From: Afipia sp. GAS231
Lineage (GTDB): Bacteria > Pseudomonadota > Alphaproteobacteria > Rhizobiales > Xanthobacteraceae
Length of the DNA: 64,000 bases
NCBI RefSeq assembly: GCF_900103365.1
Contig: NZ_LT629703.1
Span: 868,001 to 932,000, forward strand
Direction: 5' to 3'
Shown here: positions 33,019-42,559 of the stretch, one piece after another
How positions within the stretch are numbered: the stretch's first letter is position 1
Layout of the letters: the number at the start of each line of letters is the position of its first letter
Notes under the pieces: model-generated
Databases searched by the model: none
What the model was told of the DNA's origin: nothing
Seen by the model: only the letters and a program-made list of their open reading frames with translations
Program-made: the position numbers and the translations under genes

Positions 33019-33732
33019 TCAATACTTGGCGGCGACCGGGCCACCCCAGCCAAACCGGTAGTTCACGCCGACCTTGACGGTGTGTTCGTCGTTCCGGAAC
33101 GACCTGCCGGCGATGTCGGCCGGGCCGGTCGCGAAGGTGGTGTTGCCGAAATTGTAATACTGGTACTCGGCCTTGGCCGACCAGTTCGGGGCGAACATGT
33201 ATTCGAGGCCGCCGCCGACGGTGTAGCCGTCCTTGTGGCTGCCATTGGTGGTGAAGCCCTGCGGCACACCGGCCGCCGTTACGCCGATATTGTTGCCGTC
33301 ACGCCAGGCGTAACCGCCCTTGGCGTACAGCAGCGTCGGACCCCAGGTGTAGCCGACCCGGCCGGTCACCGAGCCGAGCTGGTTGGTATTGGAGGTCACC
33401 AGCGTCCCGCCCGGGAACAGCACGCCGTTATTGTTGCTGTTGGGCAGCCAGCTGTACTGGGCCTCGACACCCATCACCCAGTTGGGCGCGAACTGATAGT
33501 CGAAGCCGGCCTGCACGCCGCCAAGGAAGCGGGCGTCGCTGCCCTGCAGGCCGTTATTGCCTGCAAAGGCGCCGCCGAGATGGCCGCCGATGTAGAACCC
33601 GGTCCAGTTATAGACCACCGCCGGCGCGGTATAGACCGGCGCCTTGGAATAGGTGCGGGCCGGCATGTCAGCCGCGAAAGCAGGAGCCGCAAAAGCGGCC
33701 AGCGCGACAGTGCCAAGCAGAAACTTTTTCAT
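33019..33732 (-). CDS. Outer-membrane beta-barrel protein (Omp25/31-like)
   Basis: This 237-residue protein has a signal peptide (MKKFLLGTVALAAFAAPAFA). The mature part begins with the WTGFYIGGHLGGAF motif of the alphaproteobacterial OMP_b-brl family. Alternating beta segments follow (TGRVGYTWGPTLLYAKGGYAW, EYMFAPNWSAKAEYQYYNFG) and a C-terminal strand ends AAKY. It is probably an 8-stranded barrel. GGGGA lies 8 nt before the start. Monocistronic with its own terminator. Confidence 0.9.
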   Translation of the reverse strand: MKKFLLGTVALAAFAAPAFAADMPARTYSKAPVYTAPAVVYNWTGFYIGGHLGGAFAGNNGLQGSDARFLGGVQAGFDYQFAPNWVMGVEAQYSWLPNSNNNGVLFPGGTLVTSNTNQLGSVTGRVGYTWGPTLLYAKGGYAWRDGNNIGVTAAGVPQGFTTNGSHKDGYTVGGGLEYMFAPNWSAKAEYQYYNFGNTTFATGPADIAGRSFRNDEHTVKVGVNYRFGWGGPVAAKY

Positions 33733-34042
33733 CTTCGATCCCCGTTACTTACGTTGCGATATCAAACCAAACAACGTGACCTCATTTAGGTTGCTTTGGG
33801 GCAAAGCCGGTAGCAGCGATGGCGCTCAACTGTGACGGCGCGGCAACAAAGCGCTTTAGTTCCTTCGCATGTAAGGTTTTTTCCTGCGTTAATCAGGTGG
33901 TATCCCGCTTTGTTGATGTCGAAAACAACTAAGGCAAGGTTCAAGGCTCCCTGAAAAGTGATCGGATTTTGTTCACCTTTTCAGCCCCGGCAGCCGCTCG
34001 GGGGACCTGTCCGGAACCGCCTGCGGTGCGCCGCCGAACGCC
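33733..34042. other. 310-bp spacer
   Basis: Lower GC content than its surroundings. It must hold the promoter for the outer-membrane protein gene, but I cannot assign boxes with confidence. Nothing else is seen. Confidence 0.3.
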
Positions 34043-34465
34043 CTATCGCGTCATCTTTTCCATGTCGGGAAATGGCGCATAGACCGCGCCGGCGCAGGGC
34101 TCGCTGGCGTTTTCGACCAGCCGGTCGAGCCGGCCATCGACAAAGAGAATCCCGCGCTCACGCGGCTCGCGGTAGCTGCCGTCGGATTCGCGCGGGCTAA
34201 AGCGCAGGCAGGTGACATAGCGCAGCCGCCCGCCGACGACGCGCTGGACCGGCTCGGCCATCGCGGCCTCATGCACGCCGGCCGGATTGTTGAGGTAGCT
34301 CTTCATGAACGCCAGCACTTCGGTGCGGTAATTGTTCGGAAACGGCTGGTTGGCGACGCCGCGGTCGTCGGTATAGGTGATCGGCCTGCCCTCGTCGCCG
34401 CCGGCACAGGCCGAAAGCGCGATCGGCAGCACCAGGATCGCCGCAAATTTTGCTGATGTCCCCAA
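34043..34465 (-). CDS. Predicted lipoprotein, 140 residues
   Basis: The signal peptide ends in the lipobox LSACAG, so Cys20 is probably acylated. The mature part (FPNNYRTEVLAFMKSYLNNP, then YVTCLRFSPRESDGSYR) has two further cysteines. Family not named; it resembles short conserved rhizobial lipoproteins. Confidence 0.7.
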   Translation of the reverse strand: MGTSAKFAAILVLPIALSACAGGDEGRPITYTDDRGVANQPFPNNYRTEVLAFMKSYLNNPAGVHEAAMAEPVQRVVGGRLRYVTCLRFSPRESDGSYREPRERGILFVDGRLDRLVENASEPCAGAVYAPFPDMEKMTR

Positions 34466-34685
34466 GCGAAACTCTTCTATCCGGTCCTGATCCGGTCTTG
34501 GGGCACTCTTAGACCGCCCGGCGGCGAATTGGAATTCGCATCTCGGTTATCGAAAAACACCAGCCCAAAGCACCAGCCCACTTGCCATGGGGGCATGGCG
34601 CGTGGGCTGGGCCGGATATCCGCGGGCGCGGCGGGGCAATGGGGGCGATCGAGACGCGCCGGCGGATCAGTTTTATCAGCTAGTT

Positions 34686-34985
34686 TCAGCCGCGCTTGGG
34701 CGCCGGCGTCACGTGCTTGACCGCAAGTTTCGGCGCGGCGTGGGTCTTCAGCGCGCCCATGTGCTTGTGGTGGCGATGATGGCGAACGTGATGGCGGCCC
34801 ATGTGGGCATTGGCGTTCAGGAACTTCGACTTCGCCGTATCTGCCTTGATCACCGGCGCCTGCACGCTCTTGGTCACCGGAGCTTTGATGGCGGTGTTCT
34901 GGGTCGCCTTGCCGGGGGCAGCGGCAAGCACGGGCGCGGCGAGAACGGAAACGGCAACAAGCGCTGCGGAAATGGTCTTGAACAT
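34686..34985 (-). CDS. Exported His-rich small protein, 99 residues
   Basis: The ATG at 34985 has AGAGGAG 6 nt upstream. The signal peptide MFKTISAALVAVSVLAAP is followed by LAAAPGKATQ. The mature part is Lys/Ala-rich with a histidine cluster (MGRHHVRHHRHHKHMG) and a basic end. Metal or nucleic-acid binding is conceivable; no evidence for either. Confidence 0.7.
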   Translation of the reverse strand: MFKTISAALVAVSVLAAPVLAAAPGKATQNTAIKAPVTKSVQAPVIKADTAKSKFLNANAHMGRHHVRHHRHHKHMGALKTHAAPKLAVKHVTPAPKRG

Positions 34986-35273
34986 GGTTGTCTCCTCTTT
35001 CAGGGGATCGCTGGCATCTCCGGCCGGATGACCGGGCTCGCTGATCATGGAGACGACCTTAACGACCACGCGCTGAACCCCTCCTGAAGCGCGATGACGG
35101 ACTTCGTTCATCTGCATGACATCTTGGTCATGTTGCGGGTTTCGCAGTCCATCGTCCGCTCACGCAAATTTTGCGCAAATCAGGGCTGACAACCGGGAAT
35201 GTTCCGAGCCTCCGGGGGTTCAATTCACCAGGCTTCGGTGTAGGATTGCCAAACCGGCCATCAGGAGAGATGC

Positions 35274-35813
35274 ATGAATAAACTTGCCATCAGGCTTTTG
35301 ACGCTCGCCATGTTGTCGCTGACGCTCGCGGCAGCGCCCATCGTCACCGTTGTCTACGCCGCCCCGGACAACGATCCGCCGCCGCCGGACAAGGGCAAGA
35401 AGAAGAAATCCTCTGAAGCGCGCCCGGGCATCGAGCAGACCGCCTTCGCCGACGGCTATCGCGCCGCCTATGCCACCATCTACGATCGCCACGACTACGC
35501 CGCGGCAATCCCGCAGCTCAAGGCACTCGGCCGTGACGACAGCGCCGCCGTCGCCAACCTGATCGGCTACTCCTACCGCAAGCTCGGCGACTACAAGGTG
35601 TCGCAGATCTGGTACGAGCGCGCGCTCAAGGCCGATCCCAACCACGTCAAGACCTGGCAGTATTACGGCCTGTGGCAAGTCGAACAGGGCAACCGCGACC
35701 AGGCGCAATACCACCTGAACAAGATCGCCCAGCTTACCGGTACGACTAGCGAAGAATACCGCTCGCTCGCCGAAGCGATGGAAAAGCCGCCGGGCACCGG
35801 ACTGGTTTACTGA
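35274..35813 (+). CDS. Exported TPR-repeat protein, 179 residues
   Basis: AGGAGAG precedes the ATG. The signal peptide spans about residues 1-30, followed by a Lys/Asp-rich linker (KGKKKKSS). Two to three TPR units follow (DYAAAIPQLKALG, VANLIGYSYRKLGDYKVSQI, VKTWQYYGLWQVEQGN). TPR proteins mediate protein-protein contacts. It is followed by repeat sequences and a strong terminator. Confidence 0.8.
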   Translation: MNKLAIRLLTLAMLSLTLAAAPIVTVVYAAPDNDPPPPDKGKKKKSSEARPGIEQTAFADGYRAAYATIYDRHDYAAAIPQLKALGRDDSAAVANLIGYSYRKLGDYKVSQIWYERALKADPNHVKTWQYYGLWQVEQGNRDQAQYHLNKIAQLTGTTSEEYRSLAEAMEKPPGTGLVY

Positions 35814-35818
35814 TACTC

Positions 35819-35929
35819 GTGTCATTGCGAGCGGAGCGAAGCAATCCAGAGCGACGAAAAAAGTCTGGATTGCTTCGTCGCTTACGCTCCCTTGCACAAA
35901 CGCTTCGCGTTTGTCGCAGGCAATGACGA
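35819..35929. repeat. Dispersed palindromic repeat, CATTGCGAGCGGAGCGAAGCA type
   Basis: CATTGCGAGCGGAGCGAAGC AATCCAG and CTGGATTGCTTCGTCGCTTACG face each other, ending in GGCAATGACG. It matches the widespread Bradyrhizobium repeat, here with an extra segment ACGCTTCGCGT before the right end. Confidence 0.75.
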
Positions 35930-35933
35930 ACAA

Positions 35934-35971
35934 AAAAACGCCGGCGCAGCAACTAGCTGCGCCGGCTTTTT
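35934..35971. terminator. Bidirectional terminator between TPR and S10 peptidase genes
   Basis: GCCGGCGCAGC (35940-35950), loop AACTA, GCTGCGCCGGC, flanked by A and T runs. The perfect 11-bp stem serves the convergent genes. Confidence 0.85.
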
Positions 35972-35980
35972 GTTGTTCAT

Positions 35981-36032
35981 AGCGTTTTCAAGCGAAGTGG
36001 GTACCGGTTCGCGTAAAGAAAACGCGTCAAAA
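35981..36032. repeat. Dispersed repeat B, inverted copy
   Basis: AGCGTTTTCAAGCGAAGTGG, then GTACCGGTTCGCG and AAAACGCGTCAAAA, is the reverse complement of the copies at 41732 and 42482. Confidence 0.75.
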
Positions 36033-36038
36033 ATGATT

Positions 36039-37655
36039 CTACTTCATCAGCGTCTGAACTTCCGCGCGAAACGCCTGGCGGGCCGAGTCGCGCGAATAGA
36101 ACATGTGCCCGCCGGGATAGACCACGAGCTTGACCCGGTTTGGGGTGGCATAGGCCGGCAACTGGTCGAGCTGAACCTTCGAGGCGAAATAGGGCGTCGC
36201 CAGATCGAACATCCCGTGCCCGACCAGCAATTTGAGTTTGGGATCGAACGCGAGGATCTGCCGGAGCTGCCGCACCGACTCGGCCGGATTTTGGCCACGG
36301 CCGAAATCCCAGGCCTTGTTCACGCTGTCGCTCAGCAAGTGGTACGAACCGTCTGGCCGCCAATTCAATTTTCGCGCGGTGAGATCGACCGCGGCGCTGG
36401 TCAGAGGCGCCAACAGCGGATCGCCGGAGGGATCGCCGAACAGATAGTAGCTGGAATCCGGATAGGGATCGAACCCCGAAACCGAGGCGTCGTAACGCCC
36501 GGTCACCCGGCCGTTGCGGCGATCGAACTCGCGGCGGAATTCGCCGATGTCGAAACGACCGGCAAGCCGGCGGCTCACCACCTGATCGATGCCGGTCAGT
36601 TGCGCCACCTTGTCGGATAGCCGCGTCGTGGCCTCCTTGTCGGCCTGCCCTTTGATCAAGTCGGTCAGGAATTCACCCTGCGCGTAGCGCTCGACCTCGG
36701 CGAGATCGGCGCGCGTCAGCGGTCCCTTCCCTGTCTCTCTGGCCTCGCGCGCCACCGCAGCCATGGTCGGCAGGCTGTAGACAAATTGCAGCAGGCTGGA
36801 GCCGGAATAATCGCGGAAGTCGAGCACAGGCGAAACCAGGATCAGCCCGCGTACGCCTACGCCCTGCTGGGTCTGTAGTTCGCGCACCACCTTGGGTCCG
36901 CGAATGCCGCCATAGCTTTCGCCGGCGACGTATTTCGGCGACAGCAGGCGATCGGACTTTTCCAGCCAGCGCCGGATCACCAGCGCGATCGAACTGACGT
37001 CGCCGTCGACCGAGAAGAACCGCTTGCGCACGTCGTCGCCGGACGCCACGAAGCGGCTGTAGCCGGTCCCGACCGGATCGATGAAGACGAGATCGGTAAA
37101 GTCGAGCCAGGTTTCGGCATTGGGCAACAGGTCGGGCGAAGCGGAAGCGACCGCGCCATCGCCTGATATCGACAGCCGCCACGGCCCGGCATCGCCGAGT
37201 TGCAGCCAGGCCGAGGACGCGCCCGGCCCGCCGTTGAACAGAAACGTCACCGGCCGGCTGGCGCGGTCGGCGCCGTCAAGCTGGTAGGAGGTGTAGGCGA
37301 TATCGGCCTGCGGCTCGCCCTTGTCGTCGAAAATGCGGATCGAGCCCGCGGTCGCGGTGAAATTGAGGGTGCGCCCGGGCAGCGCCAGCGTCTGTTTGGT
37401 CGTTGAGTCCGGCGGCAGGCGATGTTGTTCGGCAGCGGCCGGCGCATTGGCATTGGGACCGTCGCCGCCGCGGCGGGCTCCACCCTTCTGGCCTTCGGGC
37501 GGTGGCGCTGACGTCGTCGCGGCAGGTTGTTGCTGTGACGGCGGCGGCGTTTCGTCGTCGGCCCAAGCATCGTTCCAGGCAGCGGTCGTGATCGAAACAG
37601 CAAGAAGCGCCATCATCATGCGCGCGTGGCGCTTCATCGCCGGTCCGATACCCAT
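36039..37655 (-). CDS. Exported S10 family serine carboxypeptidase-like protein
   Basis: The ATG at 37655 has AGGGAGG upstream, giving 538 residues. A signal peptide is followed by a Pro/Gly-rich linker. The S10 motifs are FLFNGGPGASSAWLQLGD, catalytic Ser in GESYGGIRG, catalytic Asp in GHGMFDLATP and catalytic His in YPGGHMFYS. The family removes C-terminal residues from peptides, usually at acidic pH. It is common in Bradyrhizobium but the substrate is unknown. Confidence 0.85.
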   Translation of the reverse strand: MGIGPAMKRHARMMMALLAVSITTAAWNDAWADDETPPPSQQQPAATTSAPPPEGQKGGARRGGDGPNANAPAAAEQHRLPPDSTTKQTLALPGRTLNFTATAGSIRIFDDKGEPQADIAYTSYQLDGADRASRPVTFLFNGGPGASSAWLQLGDAGPWRLSISGDGAVASASPDLLPNAETWLDFTDLVFIDPVGTGYSRFVASGDDVRKRFFSVDGDVSSIALVIRRWLEKSDRLLSPKYVAGESYGGIRGPKVVRELQTQQGVGVRGLILVSPVLDFRDYSGSSLLQFVYSLPTMAAVAREARETGKGPLTRADLAEVERYAQGEFLTDLIKGQADKEATTRLSDKVAQLTGIDQVVSRRLAGRFDIGEFRREFDRRNGRVTGRYDASVSGFDPYPDSSYYLFGDPSGDPLLAPLTSAAVDLTARKLNWRPDGSYHLLSDSVNKAWDFGRGQNPAESVRQLRQILAFDPKLKLLVGHGMFDLATPYFASKVQLDQLPAYATPNRVKLVVYPGGHMFYSRDSARQAFRAEVQTLMK

Positions 37656-37931
37656 CCGCGTCGACCTCCCTGTTTGCCGCAGTGTAACCGACACCAACGC
37701 GAGCCGGCAGGGTTCACAAGGGGTTGGGAAATTAAGGATTGTTCATCTCGGCATCCGCGGCCCGCGCAATGGCCAGCGCCCTCCTGAAGTGCGACGAAGT
37801 GACCGAAGTGACATTCATCACACACACATCTGCCACCGACGGCGTATTTGATCCTGTGGACCATAACAAGGTAGTGGATTCGCCGACGGCTGTCGGTTCG
37901 GATCGCCGCCCCCCTTTGGATGGATATTGGA

Positions 37932-38597
37932 ATGAAGCGTGCAATTGCCGTTTGTGTTGGCCTGTTGGCGACCGTCGTGGCGGCAGCGGCGGAACAGCCG
38001 GTTGCGATCGTCGAAGAGGTTCAGGGCAAGGTCACCGGCGCGGAGTTCATGGACTATCTGACGCCCAAGACGGTGATCAAGCTCGGGGCTGATAGTTCGA
38101 TCGTCATCAGCTACCTGAAGTCCTGCCGACGGGAAAAGATCGCCGGAATTGGTACGGTCATTGTCGGCACCGACGAGAGCCTGGTGCACCTAGCTTCCGT
38201 CAAGGACGAAAAGACCGAGTGCGACGCCAGCCACGCGCACGCGACCACCAAGGAAACCAGCGAGGTCGCCGCCACCGTCGTGCGAAGCCTCGGAAAGAAC
38301 GACACGTCGATCAAGCCGCAGCTCACCCTCTACGGGGCGTCTCCGCTCGTGCAAGCCACCGGGCGCGGCACCCTGCTCGTCGAACGGCTCGATCTATCCG
38401 GCGAACGCCAGCAGATCGAACTCGACGGCAGGCAGGCAAAAGGAAAATTTTACGATTTCGCCGCCGCCGACAAGGCACTGAGCCCCGGCGGCATCTATTC
38501 CGCGAAATTCAAGTCGTCCCAGATCGTCTTCCAGGTCGACGCGCAGGCCAGGCCGGGAGCGACGCCGATTGTCGGTCGCCTGGTGCGGATGGATTGA
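37932..38597 (+). CDS. Exported protein preceding a CHASE2 cyclase
   Basis: This 221-residue protein has a signal peptide (MKRAIAVCVGLLATVVAAAA). The early beta-rich segment (AIVEEVQGKVTGAEFMDYL, VIKLGADSSIVISYLKSC) resembles the FecR/PqqD-like ferric-sensor beta sheet region found in partners of CHASE2 proteins. It ends 22 bp before the likely start of the cyclase gene, on the same strand. A role in sensing or modulating the periplasmic CHASE2 domain is inferred. Confidence 0.6.
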   Translation: MKRAIAVCVGLLATVVAAAAEQPVAIVEEVQGKVTGAEFMDYLTPKTVIKLGADSSIVISYLKSCRREKIAGIGTVIVGTDESLVHLASVKDEKTECDASHAHATTKETSEVAATVVRSLGKNDTSIKPQLTLYGASPLVQATGRGTLLVERLDLSGERQQIELDGRQAKGKFYDFAAADKALSPGGIYSAKFKSSQIVFQVDAQARPGATPIVGRLVRMD

Positions 38598-38619
38598 GGG
38601 GCGTGCCGGACCTGCGGTC

Positions 38620-40782
38620 TTGAATATCGGACGCACCACCCGCGACCTGGCTGCGATCGCCGCCATCGCGCTGATCTGCGCCGCCGTTTCCGTTTCCCCG
38701 CCGCTTGGGGCCGTCCATGGCTGGTCGATCGATATTCTCACCGCGTTACGCTCGGAGATGTTCGGCAAGCGGCATGATCCGGCCTCCTCACCCGCCGTCG
38801 TCGTCGCGATCGACGAGGAGAGCTATCGCGCGGCCCCCTTCAAGGGCTCGCCGACGCTGACCTGGACCAGTGAGATCGGCCGCGTGCTGGGCGCGATTGT
38901 CGAAGGCGGGGCCAAGGTCGTCGGATTTGACATCGTCATGCCGACGTCGCTCGAACAATCCGAGATCCCTTTCGGCGACGGCGTGCTCGGCGACAAGGTC
39001 CGCGGCTTCGACCGCGATTTCCTTCGCGCCCTCGCCTCCGCAGGCAGCGCCGGCAAGGTGGTGCTAGGCGAGCAACTGCTCGACGACCAGCCAATCCGCC
39101 CGTCGCAGGGACAACGCATTGCCGTCCGCCAGCAGCAGAATATCAGGCCGCTCAACGTCTACACCGATAGCGACGATGTTGTTCGCCGGGTGCCACTCAC
39201 CTTCCCGGTCAGCGGCACCGCACAGTTGCCCGGGATGGCGCTTGAACTGGCGTCGCGCGCACTGACGGCTTCCCCCGAATTCGCAGCCGACGGCACGGTG
39301 ATCCTCGCCGGCTACCGTATTCCGGGCGAGGTGGCGAATACCATGACCGTCAATTTCGAAGGCGGTGCGGATGACGTCCCGACTTTCTCGTTCGCGGATC
39401 TGCGCTTCTGCGCCACCGGCAACGACAAGGATTATTTTCGGCGCTGGTTCGACGGCAAGGTCGTCATCTTCGGCACCGTGCTGGACGCCGAGGACCGCAG
39501 ATTGACCTCAAAGAGGTTCGCGACCGGCCGCGAAGGCGCGCGCGCGCCGCGCTGCACCGCCGAAACCAAGCCGGTGAACGTCGGCTTCAAGCGCAGTTCG
39601 ATCGCAGGTGTGTATATCCATGCGACCGCCGTCAACAACCTGATCCGGCAAGACGCCGCCATTGAGCTCGGCGGCTTGCCGATCTTCCTGATCGCCACCC
39701 TGGTCGCGGCGTTTGCGGCCACCGCCGCGCGGCTGCTCAAGCCGATCAGCGCGGCTTTCGCCTATGCCGGGTTTGCCGTTGTCGCCGTGGCTGGCGCTGC
39801 GGTCGTGTTTAACCACGCGGTGGTCATTCCCGTTGCCGAGCCGTTCCTGGCCGGGCTCGCAGCGCTCGCCGCCATGGTCGGCTATCGCTTCGTCGTTTCC
39901 GACAAGGACCGGCGGTTGTTGGCGAACAGCTTTGCGCTCTACCTCGCCCCTGACGTGATCGAGCGGATGCTGAGATCGAACAAGCTGCCCGAGCTCGGCG
40001 GCGAGAACCGCAACGTGACGATTTTCTTTTCCGACATCGAAGGTTTTTCGCAGATCGCCGAGAAAATGCCCGCCCACGACCTGATGCATCTGATGAACGA
40101 ATATCTGTCCGAGATGACCGATATCATCGAGCGCCATGGCGGCTATGTCGACAAATATATCGGCGACTCCATCGTCGCACTGTTCGGCGCGCCGGCCGAT
40201 GACCCCCACCATGCCGCGAATGCCGCGCGGGCAGCGCTCGATTGCAGCGCGCGCCTCGCCGAGCTCAACCGTGAATCCGCCACGTTCCGGAACTGCAAGC
40301 TGGCGCAGCGCATCGGGATCAATTCCGGCGAGGCCCTGGTCGGCAATTTCGGATCGCGGAAGCGTTTCAACTATTCCGTCATGAGCGACGCGGTGAACCT
40401 GGCGTCGCGGCTCGAAGGCGCCAACAAGTTCTATGGCACCTCGATCATTGCCTCCGAGACCACCGTTGCGATCGCCGGCGATGCATTCGCCTGGCGCGAG
40501 CTCGACACCGTCCGCGTCAAGGGACGCACCCAGGCGCTCACGGTTTACGAGCTGGCGGCCCTGGCGGCCGACCTCGCAGACCCGCAGGCGGCGATGCTTG
40601 CCGACTACGCCGAGGGACTTGCGCACTGGCGCGCCGGTGAATTCGACCTTGCGGAAAAGTGCTTTGGCCGGTCGGCCGAGACCGACAGGCCCGCCGCGAT
40701 CTTCCGCGAGCGTGCGCAGGAGATGGCCGCCCAGCCGCCCGGCGCGGAATGGGACCCGATCCGGACCCTGCAGGAAAAGTAG
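38620..40782 (+). CDS. CHASE2-domain adenylate/guanylate cyclase
   Basis: About 720 residues. One N-terminal helix is followed by a periplasmic CHASE2 domain, three membrane helices (about 340-420) and a class III cyclase domain with metal-binding FSDIEGFSQIAEKM and GDSIVALFGAP and the transition-state region INSGEALVGNFGS. A short TPR-like tail ends the protein. It makes cyclic nucleotide in response to an extracytoplasmic cue. The frame is open from 38569; TTG at 38620 is my best start because it avoids most overlap with the upstream gene, but this is uncertain. Confidence 0.85.
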   Translation: MNIGRTTRDLAAIAAIALICAAVSVSPPLGAVHGWSIDILTALRSEMFGKRHDPASSPAVVVAIDEESYRAAPFKGSPTLTWTSEIGRVLGAIVEGGAKVVGFDIVMPTSLEQSEIPFGDGVLGDKVRGFDRDFLRALASAGSAGKVVLGEQLLDDQPIRPSQGQRIAVRQQQNIRPLNVYTDSDDVVRRVPLTFPVSGTAQLPGMALELASRALTASPEFAADGTVILAGYRIPGEVANTMTVNFEGGADDVPTFSFADLRFCATGNDKDYFRRWFDGKVVIFGTVLDAEDRRLTSKRFATGREGARAPRCTAETKPVNVGFKRSSIAGVYIHATAVNNLIRQDAAIELGGLPIFLIATLVAAFAATAARLLKPISAAFAYAGFAVVAVAGAAVVFNHAVVIPVAEPFLAGLAALAAMVGYRFVVSDKDRRLLANSFALYLAPDVIERMLRSNKLPELGGENRNVTIFFSDIEGFSQIAEKMPAHDLMHLMNEYLSEMTDIIERHGGYVDKYIGDSIVALFGAPADDPHHAANAARAALDCSARLAELNRESATFRNCKLAQRIGINSGEALVGNFGSRKRFNYSVMSDAVNLASRLEGANKFYGTSIIASETTVAIAGDAFAWRELDTVRVKGRTQALTVYELAALAADLADPQAAMLADYAEGLAHWRAGEFDLAEKCFGRSAETDRPAAIFRERAQEMAAQPPGAEWDPIRTLQEK

Positions 40783-40926
40783 CGGACAACAGCGAACGGG
40801 CCCCTATTTCGGTTAACTAGACCTTGGTTTATGACGACCAGACAGGTCGCCAGAGGCGATCGCCCGGTTTCGTTTCACCTGCGGATGCTATATCGAAGCT
40901 GCACCGAAGCTTAGAGTACGCGTTTC

Positions 40927-41706
40927 ATGACCCGCCCGAAGCGATATGACCGGATTGCGTTCGTTGCCAGCGCAAGCGCGGAAGCACAGGCGGCGCTGGC
41001 GCAACTGACCGCGCTCTACGGCAATCACAATGCCGACGATGCCGACGTCGTGGTCGCGCTCGGCGGCGACGGCTTGATGCTGCAGACGCTGCACGCCCAT
41101 ATGCGCTCGGACAAGCCGATCTACGGCATGCATCGCGGCACCGTCGGCTTCCTGATGAACGAATTCACGACGCACGACCTGCATACGCGGCTGGCGGCGG
41201 CGCGGGAATCCCTGATCAACCCGCTCTTGATGCGGGCCACCGACGTCCACGGTGCGGTGCACCTGCATCACGCCATCAACGAAGTCGCGATGTTTCGGCA
41301 GACCTATCAGGCGGCGCGCCTGCGCATCCTGATCGACGAGCACGAACGCATGGCAGAGCTGATCGCCGACGGCATCCTGGTGGCAACGCCCGCGGGCTCC
41401 ACCGCCTACAATCTTTCCGCGCAGGGACCGATCCTGCCGATCAATGCGGCGCTGCTGGCGCTGACCCCGATCAGCGCGTTCCGGCCACGGCGCTGGCGCG
41501 GCGCCCTGCTCCCCAACACCGCCTTTGTGGTGATCGAGGTGCTGGAAGGCGACAAGCGCCCGGTGGCGGCGGTGGCCGACCATGACGAGGTGCGCGACGT
41601 CCGCCGCGTCGAGGTGCTGTCGGACAAGACGATCTCGATGCGGATGCTGTTCGACCCCGGCCACAGCCTCGAGGAACGCATCCTGCGCGAGCAGTTCGGG
41701 CATTAG
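40927..41706 (+). CDS. nadK: NAD kinase
   Basis: This 259-residue protein has the catalytic GGDG motif ([15 protein letters not shown]), the [10 protein letters not shown] segment and the NAD-binding loop [22 protein letters not shown] kinase makes NADP from NAD and ATP. Length matches short alphaproteobacterial forms. A hairpin (AGAGCC...GGCTCT at 41705-41720) follows the stop. Confidence 0.9.
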   Translation: MTRPKRYDRIAFVASASAEAQAALAQLTALYGNHNADDADVVVALGGDGLMLQTLHAHMRSDKPIYGMHRGTVGFLMNEFTTHDLHTRLAAARESLINPLLMRATDVHGAVHLHHAINEVAMFRQTYQAARLRILIDEHERMAELIADGILVATPAGSTAYNLSAQGPILPINAALLALTPISAFRPRRWRGALLPNTAFVVIEVLEGDKRPVAAVADHDEVRDVRRVEVLSDKTISMRMLFDPGHSLEERILREQFGH

Positions 41707-41731
41707 AGCCTGCCGGCTCTAATGGTTTTCG

Positions 41732-41782
41732 TTTTGACGCGTTTTCTTAACGCGAACCGGACCCACTTCGCTCGAAAACGCT
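41732..41782. repeat. Dispersed repeat B
   Basis: TTTTGACGCGTTTTCTTAAC, GCGAACCGGACCCACTTCG and CTCGAAAACGCT follow the nadK hairpin. It is the standard uninterrupted form of the family. Confidence 0.75.
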
Positions 41783-41904
41783 ATGTAAATTCCGCCCGAC
41801 CACCCCTCCCCGGACCTCGGTTTGCAACCATTCGTTAACCGGCGACGCGATATGGTTAACGCCAGTATACCGTTTTGGCCGCGGTATGCGCTTAGGGCCG
41901 AACC

Positions 41905-42450
41905 ATGTATCGCATCGACTTCAACAAGCTGCGATTTCTGATCTGCGACGACAATCCGCACATGCGCCGCATCCTGCGCACGCTGCTGCATTCGTTCGGC
42001 GCGCGCGAGGCCTATGAGGCCGAGGACGGCGCCACCGCGCTCGAAATGTACAGCCACTACGTCCCTGATATCGTCATCACCGACTGGTCGATGCCGATCT
42101 TCGACGGTCTCGAACTGGCGCAAATGATCCGGCAGCCGGAATCCAAGGGCAACCCCTACGCGCCGATCATCATGCTGACCGGCCATTCGGAAAAGCGCCG
42201 CGTGACGGTGGCGCGCGATGCCGGGGTCACCGAGTTTCTGGCCAAGCCGATCTCGGCCAAGGGGCTGTACCAGCGCATCCTCAACGTCGTCGCCAATCCG
42301 CGCCCGTTCATCAAGACCAAGACCTATTTCGGCCCGGATCGCCGGCGCAATACCAACAATGCCTATATCGGCCCCGAGCGGCGCGTCGGCGGCGAAGTCG
42401 AAGTCATGCAGCAGCCGTCGTTGCTCGACAAGGCGCGATCCAGCGTCTAG
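41905..42450 (+). CDS. CheY-like response regulator with short C-terminal extension
   Basis: This 181-residue protein has a receiver domain at 9-135 with acidic pocket Asp15/Asp16, phospho-acceptor Asp60 in VITDWSMPIFDG, IIMLTGHSE and FLAKPIS. The C-terminal 50 residues carry the repeated motif FGPDRRR ... IGPERR, frequent in alphaproteobacterial single-domain regulators. It lies 110 bp upstream of an Hpt-domain gene, so phosphorelay with that protein is likely (inference). Confidence 0.85.
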   Translation: MYRIDFNKLRFLICDDNPHMRRILRTLLHSFGAREAYEAEDGATALEMYSHYVPDIVITDWSMPIFDGLELAQMIRQPESKGNPYAPIIMLTGHSEKRRVTVARDAGVTEFLAKPISAKGLYQRILNVVANPRPFIKTKTYFGPDRRRNTNNAYIGPERRVGGEVEVMQQPSLLDKARSSV

Positions 42451-42480
42451 AGCCCGGTTCTAAACCGGGCTCTAGTTTTT
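42447..42480 (+). terminator. Rho-independent terminator overlapping the stop codon
   Basis: CTAGAGCCCGGTT (42447-42459) pairs with AACCGGGCTCTAG (42463-42475) around a 3-nt loop, followed by TTTTT. The stem includes the stop codon of the response-regulator gene. Confidence 0.85.
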
Positions 42481-42481
42481 G

Positions 42482-42533
42482 TTTTGACGCGTTTTCTTAA
42501 TGTGAACCGGTACCCACTTCACGCGAAAACGCT
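42482..42533. repeat. Dispersed repeat B, slightly diverged copy
   Basis: TTTTGACGCGTTTTCTTAAT, GTGAACCGGTACCCACTTC and ACGCGAAAACGCT directly follow the terminator. Confidence 0.75.
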
Positions 42534-42559
42534 CTAGTGCAGGTTTGAGGGAAACCATC

